The notes under the pieces were generated by a model that searched no databases, was not told where the DNA came from, and was given only the letters and a program-made list of their open reading frames with translations. A DNA stretch of 22,965 nucleotides from an uncultured Kiritimatiellota bacterium (GTDB taxonomy: Bacteria; Verrucomicrobiota; Kiritimatiellia; RFP12; UBA1067). The position numbers and the translations under genes are program-made. This document shows positions 1-8,031 of this stretch, one piece after another; position 1 is the first letter of the stretch; each line of letters opens with the position of its first letter. The DNA is taken from positions 1-22,965 of the forward strand of contig CAKTZA010000062.1 of the NCBI GenBank assembly GCA_934635045.1. Direction: 5' to 3'.

Positions 1-695
1 AGTCTGTCCTCGACGCGCGCGAGACCGAGGCGATCCGGCGGACGCTCACGCGCCTGCCGCATCCGCTCGCCGTCTTCGCCGTGCGCGACCGCGCCGCGCT
101 CAAGGTCTTCGACGTGTGCCGCCGCTTCCGCCTCGCCATCCCGAACGAGGTGGCCGTCCTCGGCGTGGACAACGACGAGCTCTTCTGCACCTCGCTGAAG
201 CCGCCACTGTCAAGCGTCCTGCCCGACCACGAGCTGATCGGCTTTCTCGCGGCGCGCGAACTGGCGCGGCTGATCCGGCACGGAGACGGACGGGAGATCG
301 TCTCGCCGAAATCCGTCAAGCGCATCGTCCTGCGCGAGTCGACGCGCATCATCCCGCCCGCCGCGCGCATCCTCTCGCAGGCGATGGACTTCATCGAGGC
401 GAACGCCTCCGGCGCGCTGCGCGTCTCGGACGTCGCGCACCACGTCGGCGTGTCGCGGCGGCTTCTCGACCTGCGCTTCCGGCAAGTCCACGGCGGAACG
501 GTGCTGGAGGCCATCGTCCAGGCGCGCATCCGCCGCATGAAGAAGAAGCTGCGGACGTCCGCCGCGCACGTGGACAGCCTCGCGACGGAGTGCGGCTTCT
601 CCTCGCCCGCCGTCTTCACGCGCTTCTTCACGCGGCACGTCGGCGTCTCGCCCACAGCCTGGCGAAAGGCCACAACCCGTCCGCGCCATCGGTAG
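1..695 (+). CDS. XylR-type transcriptional regulator, C-terminal part (sugar-binding module + AraC helix-turn-helix)
   Basis: The open frame enters from the left edge (first full codon at 3), so the N-terminus is missing. About the first 100 visible residues look like the end of a LacI-type periplasmic-binding-protein fold, with a 'VAVLGVDNDELFC' segment followed by 'PPLSSVLPDHELIG', which is the usual ligand-domain ending in XylR-like activators. The last ~100 residues are an AraC-family double helix-turn-helix: 'VSDVAHHVGVSRRLLDLRF' is the first HTH and 'DSLATECGFSSPAVFTRFFTRHVGVSPTAWR' covers the second HTH and family signature. By family, such proteins bind a sugar and activate catabolic genes; the ligand cannot be read here. 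It converges on the nucleoside hydrolase gene, whose reading frame continues antisense through most of this gene. The stop is TAG at 693-695. Confidence 0.88.
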   Translation, partial: SVLDARETEAIRRTLTRLPHPLAVFAVRDRAALKVFDVCRRFRLAIPNEVAVLGVDNDELFCTSLKPPLSSVLPDHELIGFLAARELARLIRHGDGREIVSPKSVKRIVLRESTRIIPPAARILSQAMDFIEANASGALRVSDVAHHVGVSRRLLDLRFRQVHGGTVLEAIVQARIRRMKKKLRTSAAHVDSLATECGFSSPAVFTRFFTRHVGVSPTAWRKATTRPRHR

Positions 696-1673
696 GCGGC
701 ACATCAGCTCGTCGAGCGCGCGGCCGACCGCTTCGGGGGTCGCCTTGAACGTGACGCGCCCGTGCGGCGACTGCGGATCGTCCGTCCAGACGTTCTCGCC
801 ATCCGTGCCGACCATGCGGTGGAAGCCGCGCTGGAGGCCGAAATACGGTTCAAGCCCACGCACCGCGACAAGCGCGGCGATCTCGTCCCAGCTCGGATGG
901 CCCGCCATCTGATCCCAGCTCTCGCCCGGCACGACCTTGTGGCGCGGCGTCAGGCGGTTGCGAAACGCATCGCGGATGGGATTCGCCGTGTCGGGGAGTT
1001 CCGCGACGGCGCGCCCCGCATAGCAGTGCCGCCCGATCGGGAAATCGACGAAGGTGATCGGCACGTTCGTCGGCCAGTTCGTGAACGCATAGGCGCTCGC
1101 CGCCGGGTCGTGCTTCGAGTTATACTCCTTGCCCTTCGGATAGTCGCACGCCATGCAGACCCACCGCGCCACCTTGCGTGCGACGAGCGCGCGGTCGGCC
1201 CGCAGCAGGTCGGCGACGTTGTTGAGGAAGCCCACCGAGCAGAGAACGACGCTCTTGTCGGGCGCAGCGGCGAGCGCAGCGCGGTAGACGTCGACCGCCG
1301 GCGGCGCGTTCGTCGAGACGGCGTGGCGGACGAGGTGCGGATACTTCTCCGGCAGGCCGTACCCCGCATCGCCCGGCCCCTGACGTCCGCCCGACCGCGC
1401 ACAGCCGACGGGGATGTCGGGACGTCCGTAGTAGGCGTTGATGATCTCGCAGACGGCGACGGCCTTGTTGCCCTCGCCCCACGTGTTGCTGCCGACGGCG
1501 ATGATCTCGCATTCACCAGCGTCCGCCAGCGTGTGCAGGATCGCGAGCGCACCCACGTCGTCGTAGTCCGTGTACATGTCGGTGTCGAAGATGACACGCG
1601 GCACCTCCGCCGCAAAGCCGTTCGCCGCAACGGCCACAAGCGCCGCCCACATTCTCAGGGATTGTCTGATCAT
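210..1673 (-). CDS. Secreted inosine-uridine-type nucleoside hydrolase with aberrant antisense C-terminal extension
   Basis: Start ATG at 1673 is preceded by a GAGGA Shine-Dalgarno-like site about 7 nt upstream and lies 13 nt after the permease stop. Residues 1-22 look like a signal peptide (hydrophobic core, ending FAA), so the enzyme probably acts in the periplasm or outside the cell. Residues 28-41, 'IFDTDMYTDYDDVG', are the metal-binding aspartate motif of IU-nucleoside hydrolases; 'SWDEIAALVAVRG' near residues 270-285 is the conserved C-terminal Asp-containing helix. The family hydrolyses ribonucleosides to base and ribose. Recognisable homology ends near residue 325-330 ('RALDELMCRLP'), around position 690. 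The frame then runs on about 155 residues of Arg/Gly/Ala-rich sequence that is simply the complement of the regulator gene, until a stop at 210-212. A lost stop or an indel near 660-700 is likely. Confidence 0.8.
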   Translation of the reverse strand: MIRQSLRMWAALVAVAANGFAAEVPRVIFDTDMYTDYDDVGALAILHTLADAGECEIIAVGSNTWGEGNKAVAVCEIINAYYGRPDIPVGCARSGGRQGPGDAGYGLPEKYPHLVRHAVSTNAPPAVDVYRAALAAAPDKSVVLCSVGFLNNVADLLRADRALVARKVARWVCMACDYPKGKEYNSKHDPAASAYAFTNWPTNVPITFVDFPIGRHCYAGRAVAELPDTANPIRDAFRNRLTPRHKVVPGESWDQMAGHPSWDEIAALVAVRGLEPYFGLQRGFHRMVGTDGENVWTDDPQSPHGRVTFKATPEAVGRALDELMCRLPMARTGCGLSPGCGRDADVPREEAREDGGRGEAALRREAVHVRGGRPQLLLHAADARLDDGLQHRSAVDLPEAQVEKPPRHADVVRDVRDAQRAGGVRLDEVHRLREDARGGRDDARRLAQDDALDGFRRDDLPSVSVPDQPRQFARREKADQLVVGQDA

Positions 1674-1686
1674 ACGATTGTCCTCT

Positions 1687-2718
1687 TCAGCCGCCGGCCT
1701 TGACGAGACAGGCGAGACCCAAGACAAAGAGAACGAGCATCGCGGCGTTGAGGGCGTGCGAACGCCTCGGCGCGCCCGCGAACTCCTTCCAGACGAGGAT
1801 GCCCCACAAGGCGGAGACGAGCGTCGCGCCCTGGCCGAGCGCGTAGGAGATCGCCGCGCCCGCCGTGCCCGCCGTCACGAAGGAAAGCAGCGTGCCCGTC
1901 GCCCAGATCGCGCCGCCGAGGATGCCGACGAGATGGATCGGGAACGAGCCCCTGAACCAGTCCGCCCCCTTCACCGGCTCGCCCGCAACGGGCTTCCTCA
2001 TCGCGAGCGTGTTGAAGACGAAATTCGACGCGAAGACGCCAAGCGCGAAGACGAAGAACCCCGTGTAGGGCGTCAGCTTCCCGGCGGCGGGCGCGGCCGT
2101 GCCGGCCAGGAACGAGAGATCGACGACGCGGTTGACGAGCGGCGAGAACCAGCTCATCAGGAGGCCCGCGACGATCGCGAGGACGAGGCCCTTGCGCGTG
2201 TCGTTCGGCGCGCCGGACGCGCCGCCGCCCGCCGTCTGCTTCGCCCGGAACGCGAGCGCGTTGCAGACGATCGACGCGACGATCAGCCCCAGCCCCGTCC
2301 AGATCAGCGCGGGCTCGCCCTTGCCGTCCACGAAGTAGTTCGCGACCGTGCCGCCCACGAGCGCGAGGCCCACGCCGACCGGGAACGCGACGGACATCCC
2401 CGCGACCGCAATCGCCGCCGCGAGCAGGATGTTGGAGGCGTTGAAGACGAGGCCGCCGAGGAACGGCCACGCCCACGACGCGCCGAAGCTCGCCCGGAGG
2501 TTCGCCGCGAAGCCCCAGGCGCCGTGCGCGCCCGTCGAGCCCAGCGTAAAGCCCGCAAGGACGGAGAAAAGCAGAAGCCCGATCACGTAGTCCCAGTAGA
2601 AGAGCTCATAGCGCCAGCTCTTGCCCGCGAGCTTCTGGGTGTTGCCCCAGGAGCCCCAGCAGAGCATGGTGACGACGCAGAGCAGGACGGCGAGCGTGTA
2701 GTTCGAACAGTAGTACAT
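1687..2718 (-). CDS. DMT-superfamily permease (glucose/ribose porter or ureide-permease-like)
   Basis: 343 residues, almost entirely hydrophobic, with about ten predicted membrane segments. The N-terminus 'VVTMLCWGSWGNTQKLAGKSWRYELFYWDY' has the CWGSW.NT.K pattern I associate with bacterial relatives of plant ureide permeases and the glucose/ribose porter branch of the DMT superfamily. Several glycine-rich helices ('FPVGVGLALVGGT', 'LGGAIWATGTLLSF') fit this fold. It starts 3 nt after the ribokinase stop (TAAgccATG) and ends 13 nt before the nucleoside hydrolase start, so it is the middle gene of a three-gene operon. From this context I infer that it imports ribose, a nucleoside or a nucleobase; the sequence does not distinguish these. 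Confidence 0.8.
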   Translation of the reverse strand: MYYCSNYTLAVLLCVVTMLCWGSWGNTQKLAGKSWRYELFYWDYVIGLLLFSVLAGFTLGSTGAHGAWGFAANLRASFGASWAWPFLGGLVFNASNILLAAAIAVAGMSVAFPVGVGLALVGGTVANYFVDGKGEPALIWTGLGLIVASIVCNALAFRAKQTAGGGASGAPNDTRKGLVLAIVAGLLMSWFSPLVNRVVDLSFLAGTAAPAAGKLTPYTGFFVFALGVFASNFVFNTLAMRKPVAGEPVKGADWFRGSFPIHLVGILGGAIWATGTLLSFVTAGTAGAAISYALGQGATLVSALWGILVWKEFAGAPRRSHALNAAMLVLFVLGLACLVKAGG

Positions 2719-2721
2719 GGC

Positions 2722-3639
2722 TTAATCGATCTCCTCGCGGAACGGGACGGACGACTGGGCGCCGAGGCGCGTGACGGAAATCGCGGCGGCCTTCTGCGCA
2801 AAGGCGATGGCGTCCGCGCAGGAGGCCCCCTCGGCGAGCGCGACGACGAACGCGCCGTTGAACGTGTCGCCGGCGGCCACGCAGTCGACGGCCTTGACCT
2901 TCCTGGTCGGATAGATGCGGTCGTCGTCGCCGCAGTAGACGCCCTTCGCGCCGAGCGTGATGAGGACGTGCTTCACGCCGCGCTTCAGGAACCAGTCCCG
3001 CGCCTGTCGCGCGGACGCGGCGTCCGTCACGGCAACGCCCGTCAGGAACTCGGCCTCCGTCTCGTTCGGCGTGATCCAGTCGAGCTGCGCATAGAGCGTG
3101 CGCGGCAGCTTCCGCGCCGGCGCGGGGTTCAGGACAACCGGGACGCCCGCCGCGTGCGCGGCTTTCGCCGCCGCCAGCACCGTCTCGACGGGCGTCTCCA
3201 GCTGAAGGAGCAGCGCAGACGCCTGTTCGATGTCGGCGGCAAACGGGGCGATGTCCGCCGGCGACAGCGTGCCGTTCGCGCCGAGCGCGACGGAGATCAC
3301 GTTCTGGCCCTTCGCGTCAACCATGATGAGGGCGGTGCCGCTCGGCTCGGCCGGATCGACGACAAGCCGCGCGTCGACGCCGTCCTTCTTGAGCCGCGCC
3401 GCCGTCTCGCGCCCGAAGAGGTCGTCGCCGACCTTGGCGATGAAGACGCAGGCGCCCCGCCGGGCGGACAGCCGCGCAACGGCGACCGCCTGGTTCGCGC
3501 CCTTCCCGCCCGGCGTCATCCGGAAGCGCCCGCCCGAAACCGTCTCGCCCGGCTCGGGGATCTTCCGCCCCGCGATCACCATGTCGGTATTCGCGGAACC
3601 GAGGACGACGATCTTTCGCGTTCTTTTGCTCGTGCTCAT
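2722..3639 (-). CDS. rbsK: Ribokinase (PfkB family)
   Basis: 305 residues, the usual ribokinase length. The N-terminal 'IVVLGSANTDMV' and 'PGGKGANQ' (residues 43-50) are the first PfkB signature and sugar-binding loop. 'NPAPARKL' and 'TPNETEAEFLTG' are typical ribokinase segments. 'AAGDTFNGAF' (255-264) contains the catalytic Asp258 and anion hole, and the C-terminus 'RLGAQSSVP' matches ribokinases rather than other PfkB sugar kinases. The enzyme phosphorylates ribose to ribose-5-phosphate in the cytoplasm. I chose the ATG at 3639; an in-frame ATG at 3648 overlaps the predicted -10 box and an upstream start at 3699 would include the promoter. First gene of the operon with the permease and nucleoside hydrolase; divergent from the GntR/LacI hybrid regulator. 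Confidence 0.93.
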   Translation of the reverse strand: MSTSKRTRKIVVLGSANTDMVIAGRKIPEPGETVSGGRFRMTPGGKGANQAVAVARLSARRGACVFIAKVGDDLFGRETAARLKKDGVDARLVVDPAEPSGTALIMVDAKGQNVISVALGANGTLSPADIAPFAADIEQASALLLQLETPVETVLAAAKAAHAAGVPVVLNPAPARKLPRTLYAQLDWITPNETEAEFLTGVAVTDAASARQARDWFLKRGVKHVLITLGAKGVYCGDDDRIYPTRKVKAVDCVAAGDTFNGAFVVALAEGASCADAIAFAQKAAAISVTRLGAQSSVPFREEID

Positions 3640-3646
3640 GACACGC

Positions 3647-3675
3647 ATTATCGCATATCCAAGACACACGCGCAA
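3647..3675 (-). promoter_or_regulatory. Promoter of the ribokinase-permease-nucleoside hydrolase operon
   Basis: On the minus strand, TTGCGC (3675-3670), a 17-nt spacer and GATAAT (3652-3647), with a TG dinucleotide one base upstream of the -10 (extended -10). The predicted transcription start falls at or next to the ATG at 3639, so the transcript would be leaderless or nearly so. Inferred from consensus only. Confidence 0.5.
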
Positions 3676-3703
3676 TGGGATTCCCTCCCTGCGCCGCAAA
3701 AAC

Positions 3704-3715
3704 CTGCTTTAGCAG
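3704..3715. promoter_or_regulatory. Candidate operator palindrome in the divergent intergenic region
   Basis: CTGCT-TT-AGCAG is a 5-bp perfect inverted repeat with a 2-bp centre. It lies between the two divergent promoters, about 29 bp upstream of the ribokinase -35 box and about 57 bp upstream of the regulator -10 box. Size and symmetry suit a dimeric GntR or LacI-type regulator. Its use as an operator is inferred. Confidence 0.3.
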
Positions 3716-3771
3716 ATTCATCCGCCCAACCTCCTTCGGGCAACCCTGCAAACCGTGCGAAACTCTTATGA

Positions 3772-3783
3772 TATAATGTGCAC
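3772..3783 (+). promoter_or_regulatory. Extended -10 of the GntR/LacI hybrid regulator with overlapping palindrome
   Basis: TATAAT at 3772-3777, preceded by TGA (extended -10), lies 14 bp before the ATG at 3792. I see no good -35 box. Immediately after it, GTGCAC (3778-3783) is the core of a nearly symmetric 12-mer, AATGTGCACGTT. Because it covers the expected transcription start, it is a plausible autoregulatory operator (inference). Confidence 0.45.
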
Positions 3784-3791
3784 GTTCGGAC

Positions 3792-4886
3792 ATGACAAAA
3801 TACGTCGCCATCTTTGATACGCTCCGACAGGAGATTCTCGGCGGGAAGTTCGCCACGTGCACGCGCTTCCCGAGCGAGGAGGCGCTCGTGCGCCGGTTCG
3901 GGGTCTCGCGCCCGACAGTCGAGCGCGCCCTGCGCGAACTGAAGCGCACGGGGCTTCTCGTGTCGCGCGCCGGCTCCGGCTCGTACCTTTCCGTCATGGC
4001 GCACAAGGCCACAGGCGCCATCGGGCTCATCGTGCCGGACTACCAGCGCATTGACTTCTTCACTTCGCTTTGCACGGAGATCGCCCGCATCTGCCACGAC
4101 CACGGCTACAGCGTCCTGCTGGGCGACGTCTCGACGCCCAATCCGTCACTGCGCGAGAACTGGACGCAAGCGCTCGCGCAGACCTATGTCACCCAGCGTG
4201 TCGCCGGCGTCATCCTCGAGCCGATCGACCTTGTGGACGGAAGCAGCGCCGCAACGCTCGCCGCGCTCAAGATCCTCAAGCGCGCCAGGATCCCCGTCGT
4301 TCTTGTCGACCGAGACATCGAGCCTCCGCCGCACCGCAGCGTCTACGACCTCATCGGGATCGACAACGTCCAAGCCGGCTACCGCATCGCCCAGCATCTG
4401 CTCGCCTGCGGGGCTCGCCGCATTCGGTTCCTGACGGAAGCCCAGCCGGCCTCCACCATCCGACAGCGCATCCAGGGCGTCGCGCAGGCCGTTCTCGACG
4501 CCGGAGGCACATGGCGCACGTCTTACGTCCTGGAGTTTGATCCGGAAGACGGCAACGCGCTGAAGCGGCTCTTCACCGGCAAGAGACGTCCCGACGCCGT
4601 CGTCTGCCGCAACGACGCCCTCGCCGCACGGCTCATTCGCGAACTGACCGACCTTCAGGTCGACATACCCCAAGCCGTCAGGATCGCCGGCTTCGACGAT
4701 GCGACGTTCGCGCGTTCTCTCACGCCGCCGCTGACCAGCATCCGCCAACCCGTCGCCCGCATTGCCGAGACCGCGACGCAGGCCCTGCTGGATCGCATCC
4801 GAAAGCCCGAGACGCCGCCCAAGTCCATCCTGTTCGACGCCGACCTCATCTGTCGCGCGTCAACCGTCGGTCATGTGAAGGCCTAA
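3792..4886 (+). CDS. GntR/LacI hybrid transcriptional regulator (AraR-type architecture)
   Basis: 364 residues. Residues ~4-68 form a GntR winged helix: 'LRQEILGGKF', 'FPSEEALVRRFGVSRPTVERALRELKRTGLL', then the wing 'SRAGSGSYL'. From residue ~74 the protein is a LacI-type sugar-binding domain ('IGLIVPDYQRIDFFTSL', 'RVAGVILEP', 'IPVVLVDRDI', 'IGIDNVQAGYRIAQHLLACG', 'RIAGFDDATFA', 'PPLTSIRQPV'). This combination is that of Bacillus AraR. Divergence from the ribokinase operon makes it the probable local repressor, with ribose or a derivative as the likely inducer (inference). The first residues 'MTKYVAIFDTLRQEI' fit the GntR start; there is no strong Shine-Dalgarno site. It ends 31 nt before the convergent lactate permease stop. 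Confidence 0.9.
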   Translation: MTKYVAIFDTLRQEILGGKFATCTRFPSEEALVRRFGVSRPTVERALRELKRTGLLVSRAGSGSYLSVMAHKATGAIGLIVPDYQRIDFFTSLCTEIARICHDHGYSVLLGDVSTPNPSLRENWTQALAQTYVTQRVAGVILEPIDLVDGSSAATLAALKILKRARIPVVLVDRDIEPPPHRSVYDLIGIDNVQAGYRIAQHLLACGARRIRFLTEAQPASTIRQRIQGVAQAVLDAGGTWRTSYVLEFDPEDGNALKRLFTGKRRPDAVVCRNDALAARLIRELTDLQVDIPQAVRIAGFDDATFARSLTPPLTSIRQPVARIAETATQALLDRIRKPETPPKSILFDADLICRASTVGHVKA

Positions 4887-4910
4887 AGCACAGTCGCATC
4901 CCTATGATGC

Positions 4911-4927
4911 TGCGCGCTTAGCGCGCA
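4911..4927. terminator. Perfect 7-bp inverted repeat between convergent genes, possible shared terminator
   Basis: TGCGCGC-TTA-GCGCGCA: 7-bp arms around a 3-nt loop, with the loop being exactly the complement of the lactate permease stop codon. It lies 24 nt after the regulator stop. Neither side has a T-run, so it is not a canonical intrinsic terminator; a bidirectional pause or transcript-end stabilising hairpin is possible. Confidence 0.3.
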
Positions 4928-6324
4928 ACAAGGCCACAGACGGCGCACGCCAGCAAAATGACGGCGGAGAACCACGCGAACGCCGTCCGGAAGACCTCGC
5001 CCGCGCGGTTCGCGACGAGCGCGGCGGCCGTGCCGATGGCGATCGACTGCGGACAGATCATCTTGCCGATGCCCGCGCCCATCATGTTCGCCGCCGCCAG
5101 CAGGCTTTCCGGCACGCCGAGCTGCGCCGCCGCACGAACCTGCAACGCGCCGAAGAGGACGTTCGCGTTCGTGCCCGAGCCCGTCACGAAGCCGCCGAGC
5201 GCGCCGACGACCGGCGCGAAGAACGGATAGGCCGCGCCCGTCAGCGACACGAGCGCGTCCGCCAGCGTCGCGATCATGCCCGCCGCCGTCATCACGCGCG
5301 CGAGGACCAGCACACAGCAGATTGCCGCAAACGCCGTCCAGTAGGCACGGAACGTCCGCACGAGCACTCGGCACATCCGCACGGGGGACAGGCCCTGCAC
5401 CGCACCGCCGAGAAAGCCCGCGAGCAGCACGAGCACGCCCGGCGACGCGAAGCGCTTCCAGTCGGGCGGCAGCGGCACCGCCGCGCCCAGCAGCAGCACG
5501 ACGAAGCCGAACGGCGCCCACGCGACCGCCTGCGCGCGCAGGTCGCCGCCGACGCGCCCCCGTGCGGCGACGAGCGCCACGACGACGAGAACGGAAAGCC
5601 CGCCGAGGATGTCCGGCAGCTCCGGGCCGAGGAAGCGCGCGGACAGGAACCACGGGACGAGAAACGCCGCATCCGCGACGAGCGTGAGACCGACCAGGCC
5701 CCGCAGGGCCGCGCGGCCGCCGTAGACGAGCAGGACGAGGAACGGGCCAAGCGCCGTGACCGCGAGCTGAAGCGCGGCGACCGTCCCCGACAGCGCGCCC
5801 GCATCGCCGCCGCAGACTTTCGCAAGCACCGCAATCGGCACGCCGACGGAACCGTAGGCGGTCGGCGTCGTGTTGGCGACGAGGCACATGAGAACCGCCT
5901 TCAGCGGATCGAAGCCGAGCCCGACGAGCATCGCCGCCGGAATCGCGACGGCCGTGCCGAAGCCAGCCATGCCCTCCATGAAGTTCCCGAAGCCCCAGAC
6001 GATGAGGAGCGCGAGGACGCGCGGGTCGGGCGAGACGCCGGAAAGCCCCGCGCGAATCGTCGCCATCGCACCCGACTCGACCGTCTGCGAATAGACGAAG
6101 AGCGCGGCGAGGACGACCAGGCAGATCGGGTAGAGCGCGAACGTGACGCCGTCCAGCACGACCGCGCCCGTCGCCGCCAGCGACAGGCTCTCGCCGAAGA
6201 AGGCGCGCGCGATCGCCACGGCCAGCGCCGCCGCGCCAAAGGCGGCCACGTGCGCCCGGGCCTTGAAGACGGCCAGCGCCACCGCCAGCGCAACAATCGG
6301 CAAAATGGAGAGGACGAGGGACAT
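4918..6324 (-). CDS. lldP: L-lactate permease family transporter
   Basis: 468 residues, strongly hydrophobic with about 12 membrane segments. Diagnostic segments of the lactate permease family are present: 'GFGNFMEGMAGFGTAVAIPAAM' (111-132), 'VANTTPTAYGSVGVPI' (149-164) and, near the C-terminus, 'GSGTNANVLFG' (382-392) followed by 'IGKMICPQSIAIGTAAA'. The family imports L-lactate, D-lactate or glycolate by proton symport in the inner membrane. It is shorter than E. coli LldP (about 550 residues), as is common in related family members. The start at 6324 lies 6 nt after the phosphate-transporter stop, with an AAGGGGAG Shine-Dalgarno site directly in front of the ATG, so it is the last gene of that operon. 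The actual substrate could be another small monocarboxylate. Confidence 0.9.
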   Translation of the reverse strand: MSLVLSILPIVALAVALAVFKARAHVAAFGAAALAVAIARAFFGESLSLAATGAVVLDGVTFALYPICLVVLAALFVYSQTVESGAMATIRAGLSGVSPDPRVLALLIVWGFGNFMEGMAGFGTAVAIPAAMLVGLGFDPLKAVLMCLVANTTPTAYGSVGVPIAVLAKVCGGDAGALSGTVAALQLAVTALGPFLVLLVYGGRAALRGLVGLTLVADAAFLVPWFLSARFLGPELPDILGGLSVLVVVALVAARGRVGGDLRAQAVAWAPFGFVVLLLGAAVPLPPDWKRFASPGVLVLLAGFLGGAVQGLSPVRMCRVLVRTFRAYWTAFAAICCVLVLARVMTAAGMIATLADALVSLTGAAYPFFAPVVGALGGFVTGSGTNANVLFGALQVRAAAQLGVPESLLAAANMMGAGIGKMICPQSIAIGTAAALVANRAGEVFRTAFAWFSAVILLACAVCGLVAR

Positions 6325-6330
6325 CTCCCC

Positions 6331-8031
6331 TTACCTCTTCCCGCCGGCCAGGGTTTCCGCGCAGTTGAGGTAGTAGGCGCGGATGCGCTCGTAGGCGTTG
6401 ATGATGTCGAGCTCGCCGAGGACGCGGATCGACGAGCCGGGATCCTCCGGCCCGATGCGCCCCAGCTGGACGCGGCGGCACTCGCGGATGAAGTCGTGCA
6501 GCTCCGAGCAGCGCCGCTGCAGCGCCTCCAGGTCGAACGGCGTGCGCGGCGAGGTGATGAGCGGCGTGACGTCCACCGCGAACGCGGCGACCTTGTCGTG
6601 GACGTCGAGCAGCAGCGCCGCCGAGACGTCGGAAATCCGCTGCCCCTGCTTGCGCAGGCGCTTGACGACCTTCAGGACCTGCGCGCACTCGTCCGAGACC
6701 GACTCCAGCTCGTCCGTCAGGCGCAACAGCCGCCGCGCGCGCTCCGCGACGTCCCACGAGAGGCGCTTCGACATGATCGAGCCCAAGAACTCTGTCACCT
6801 CGCGCTGCACGTTGTCGAGGATGTCCTCGCGGTGGACGATGTGCTTCTCCGGGCCCTCGTCGCCCTCCGTCGCGCCGGCGAGCACCTTGCGCGCGCAGTC
6901 CAGCAGCTCCAGGTTCGACTGCTTCATGAAGTCAATCTCGCTCAGGGCCTGGTCGCAGGCGATCACGGGCGAGATCTTTGCGCCGATCTTGAGCGCGGAG
7001 AGGTGCGGCTTCTCGTTCTCCGGCTGCTTGACGAACCACTCGACGAGGCGGCAGAACGGCTTCACGAACGGGAAGAAGAGCGCCCCGCGGCAGATGGCGA
7101 ACACCGTGTCCGTCACGGCGATCGGCGCCATCATGTGCGTGAACGCCGGCACGCCCTGCCCCGAGACCGTCATCGTCTCGGCGACGTTCCAGTTCGGGAA
7201 GAGCGTCTGGCCGAGCTTCACGAAAAGCGGGAAGAACCAGATGAGGACAAGCGACCCGATCACGTTCGAGAGCGTGTGCGCGAGGGCCGTGCGCTTCGCG
7301 TCCGCCGTGCCGCCGATCGCCGCGATCCAGCCCGTCGCCGTCGTGCCGATGTTCGCGCCGAACAGGACGGCGATCGCGACCTCGTAGGTGATGAGGCCCT
7401 GCGTCGCGAGGGCCATCGCGATGGCGATCGTCGCCGCCGAGCTCTGGATCACCGCCGTCAGGAGCGTCGCCGCCGCCGCGACGAGGAAGACGTCCGCCAT
7501 CGTGTGCGCGCTCATTTCCGTGAAGACGTGCGCGAAGTCGGGGTTCTGGCGGATGGGCTGGACGCCTTTCGACATGAAGTAGAGGCCGAGGAAGACGAGG
7601 CCGAGGCCGATGATCGTGAGGCCGAGGTGGTGCACGCGCTCGCCCCGGAAGAAGAAGTACATGATGCCGCCCGCCGCGAGGCCGCAGAAGCCGAGCATCT
7701 GCGGATCCGGCGCGTAGGCGATGATCCAGATCGTCGCCGTCGTGCCGATGTTCGCGCCGATCAGGACGGCGAACGCCTGCGGCAGCGTCATGATCGCCGT
7801 CGAGACGAAGCCGACGAGCATCACCGTGATGATCGAGGAGGACTGGACGAGGATCGTCGAGACGATGCCCGAGCCGACGCCGACGAGGCGGTGGCTCGTC
7901 GCCTTGGCCATGAACTTGCGCAATCCCCCGCCGGCGGCGGCCTGAAGACCCTCGGAGAGGTGCTTCATGCCAAGGAGGAAGATCCCAAGGCCCCCGAGCA
8001 CCGTCAGGAGGATCGTCAGGGCTTCCTTCAT
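6331..8031 (-). CDS. Na+/phosphate cotransporter family protein with C-terminal PhoU-like domain
   Basis: 566 residues from the ATG at 8031, chosen because it overlaps the upstream stop as ATGA and has a GGAGG site 7 nt before it; the open frame upstream is only a shadow of the preceding gene. Two Na/Pi-cotransporter repeats carry the duplicated signature: QSSS at 63-66 with 'GANIGTTAT' at 92-100, and QSSA at 196-199 with 'GANIGTTAT' at 225-233. Residues ~370-566 are cytoplasmic and helical, resembling PhoU ('MKQSNLELLDCARKVL', 'LSWDVAERARRLLRLTDELESVSDECAQVLKVV'). The protein probably imports inorganic phosphate with sodium across the inner membrane, with the PhoU-like tail in regulation. 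Flanked in one operon by a small membrane protein and lactate permease. Confidence 0.92.
   Translation of the reverse strand: MKEALTILLTVLGGLGIFLLGMKHLSEGLQAAAGGGLRKFMAKATSHRLVGVGSGIVSTILVQSSSIITVMLVGFVSTAIMTLPQAFAVLIGANIGTTATIWIIAYAPDPQMLGFCGLAAGGIMYFFFRGERVHHLGLTIIGLGLVFLGLYFMSKGVQPIRQNPDFAHVFTEMSAHTMADVFLVAAAATLLTAVIQSSAATIAIAMALATQGLITYEVAIAVLFGANIGTTATGWIAAIGGTADAKRTALAHTLSNVIGSLVLIWFFPLFVKLGQTLFPNWNVAETMTVSGQGVPAFTHMMAPIAVTDTVFAICRGALFFPFVKPFCRLVEWFVKQPENEKPHLSALKIGAKISPVIACDQALSEIDFMKQSNLELLDCARKVLAGATEGDEGPEKHIVHREDILDNVQREVTEFLGSIMSKRLSWDVAERARRLLRLTDELESVSDECAQVLKVVKRLRKQGQRISDVSAALLLDVHDKVAAFAVDVTPLITSPRTPFDLEALQRRCSELHDFIRECRRVQLGRIGPEDPGSSIRVLGELDIINAYERIRAYYLNCAETLAGGKR

Noticed and set aside
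1570..3771. 733-residue plus-strand frame across the permease and ribokinase genes
   Set aside because: Same GC shadow effect; charged low-complexity sequence with no recognisable motif, opposite two confidently identified genes.
7335..7765. Near-identical 30-bp DNA stretches around 7335-7365 and 7735-7765
   Set aside because: They encode the two copies of the GANIGTTAT signature of the Na+/phosphate cotransporter repeat, so they are internal protein repeats and not mobile or regulatory DNA.
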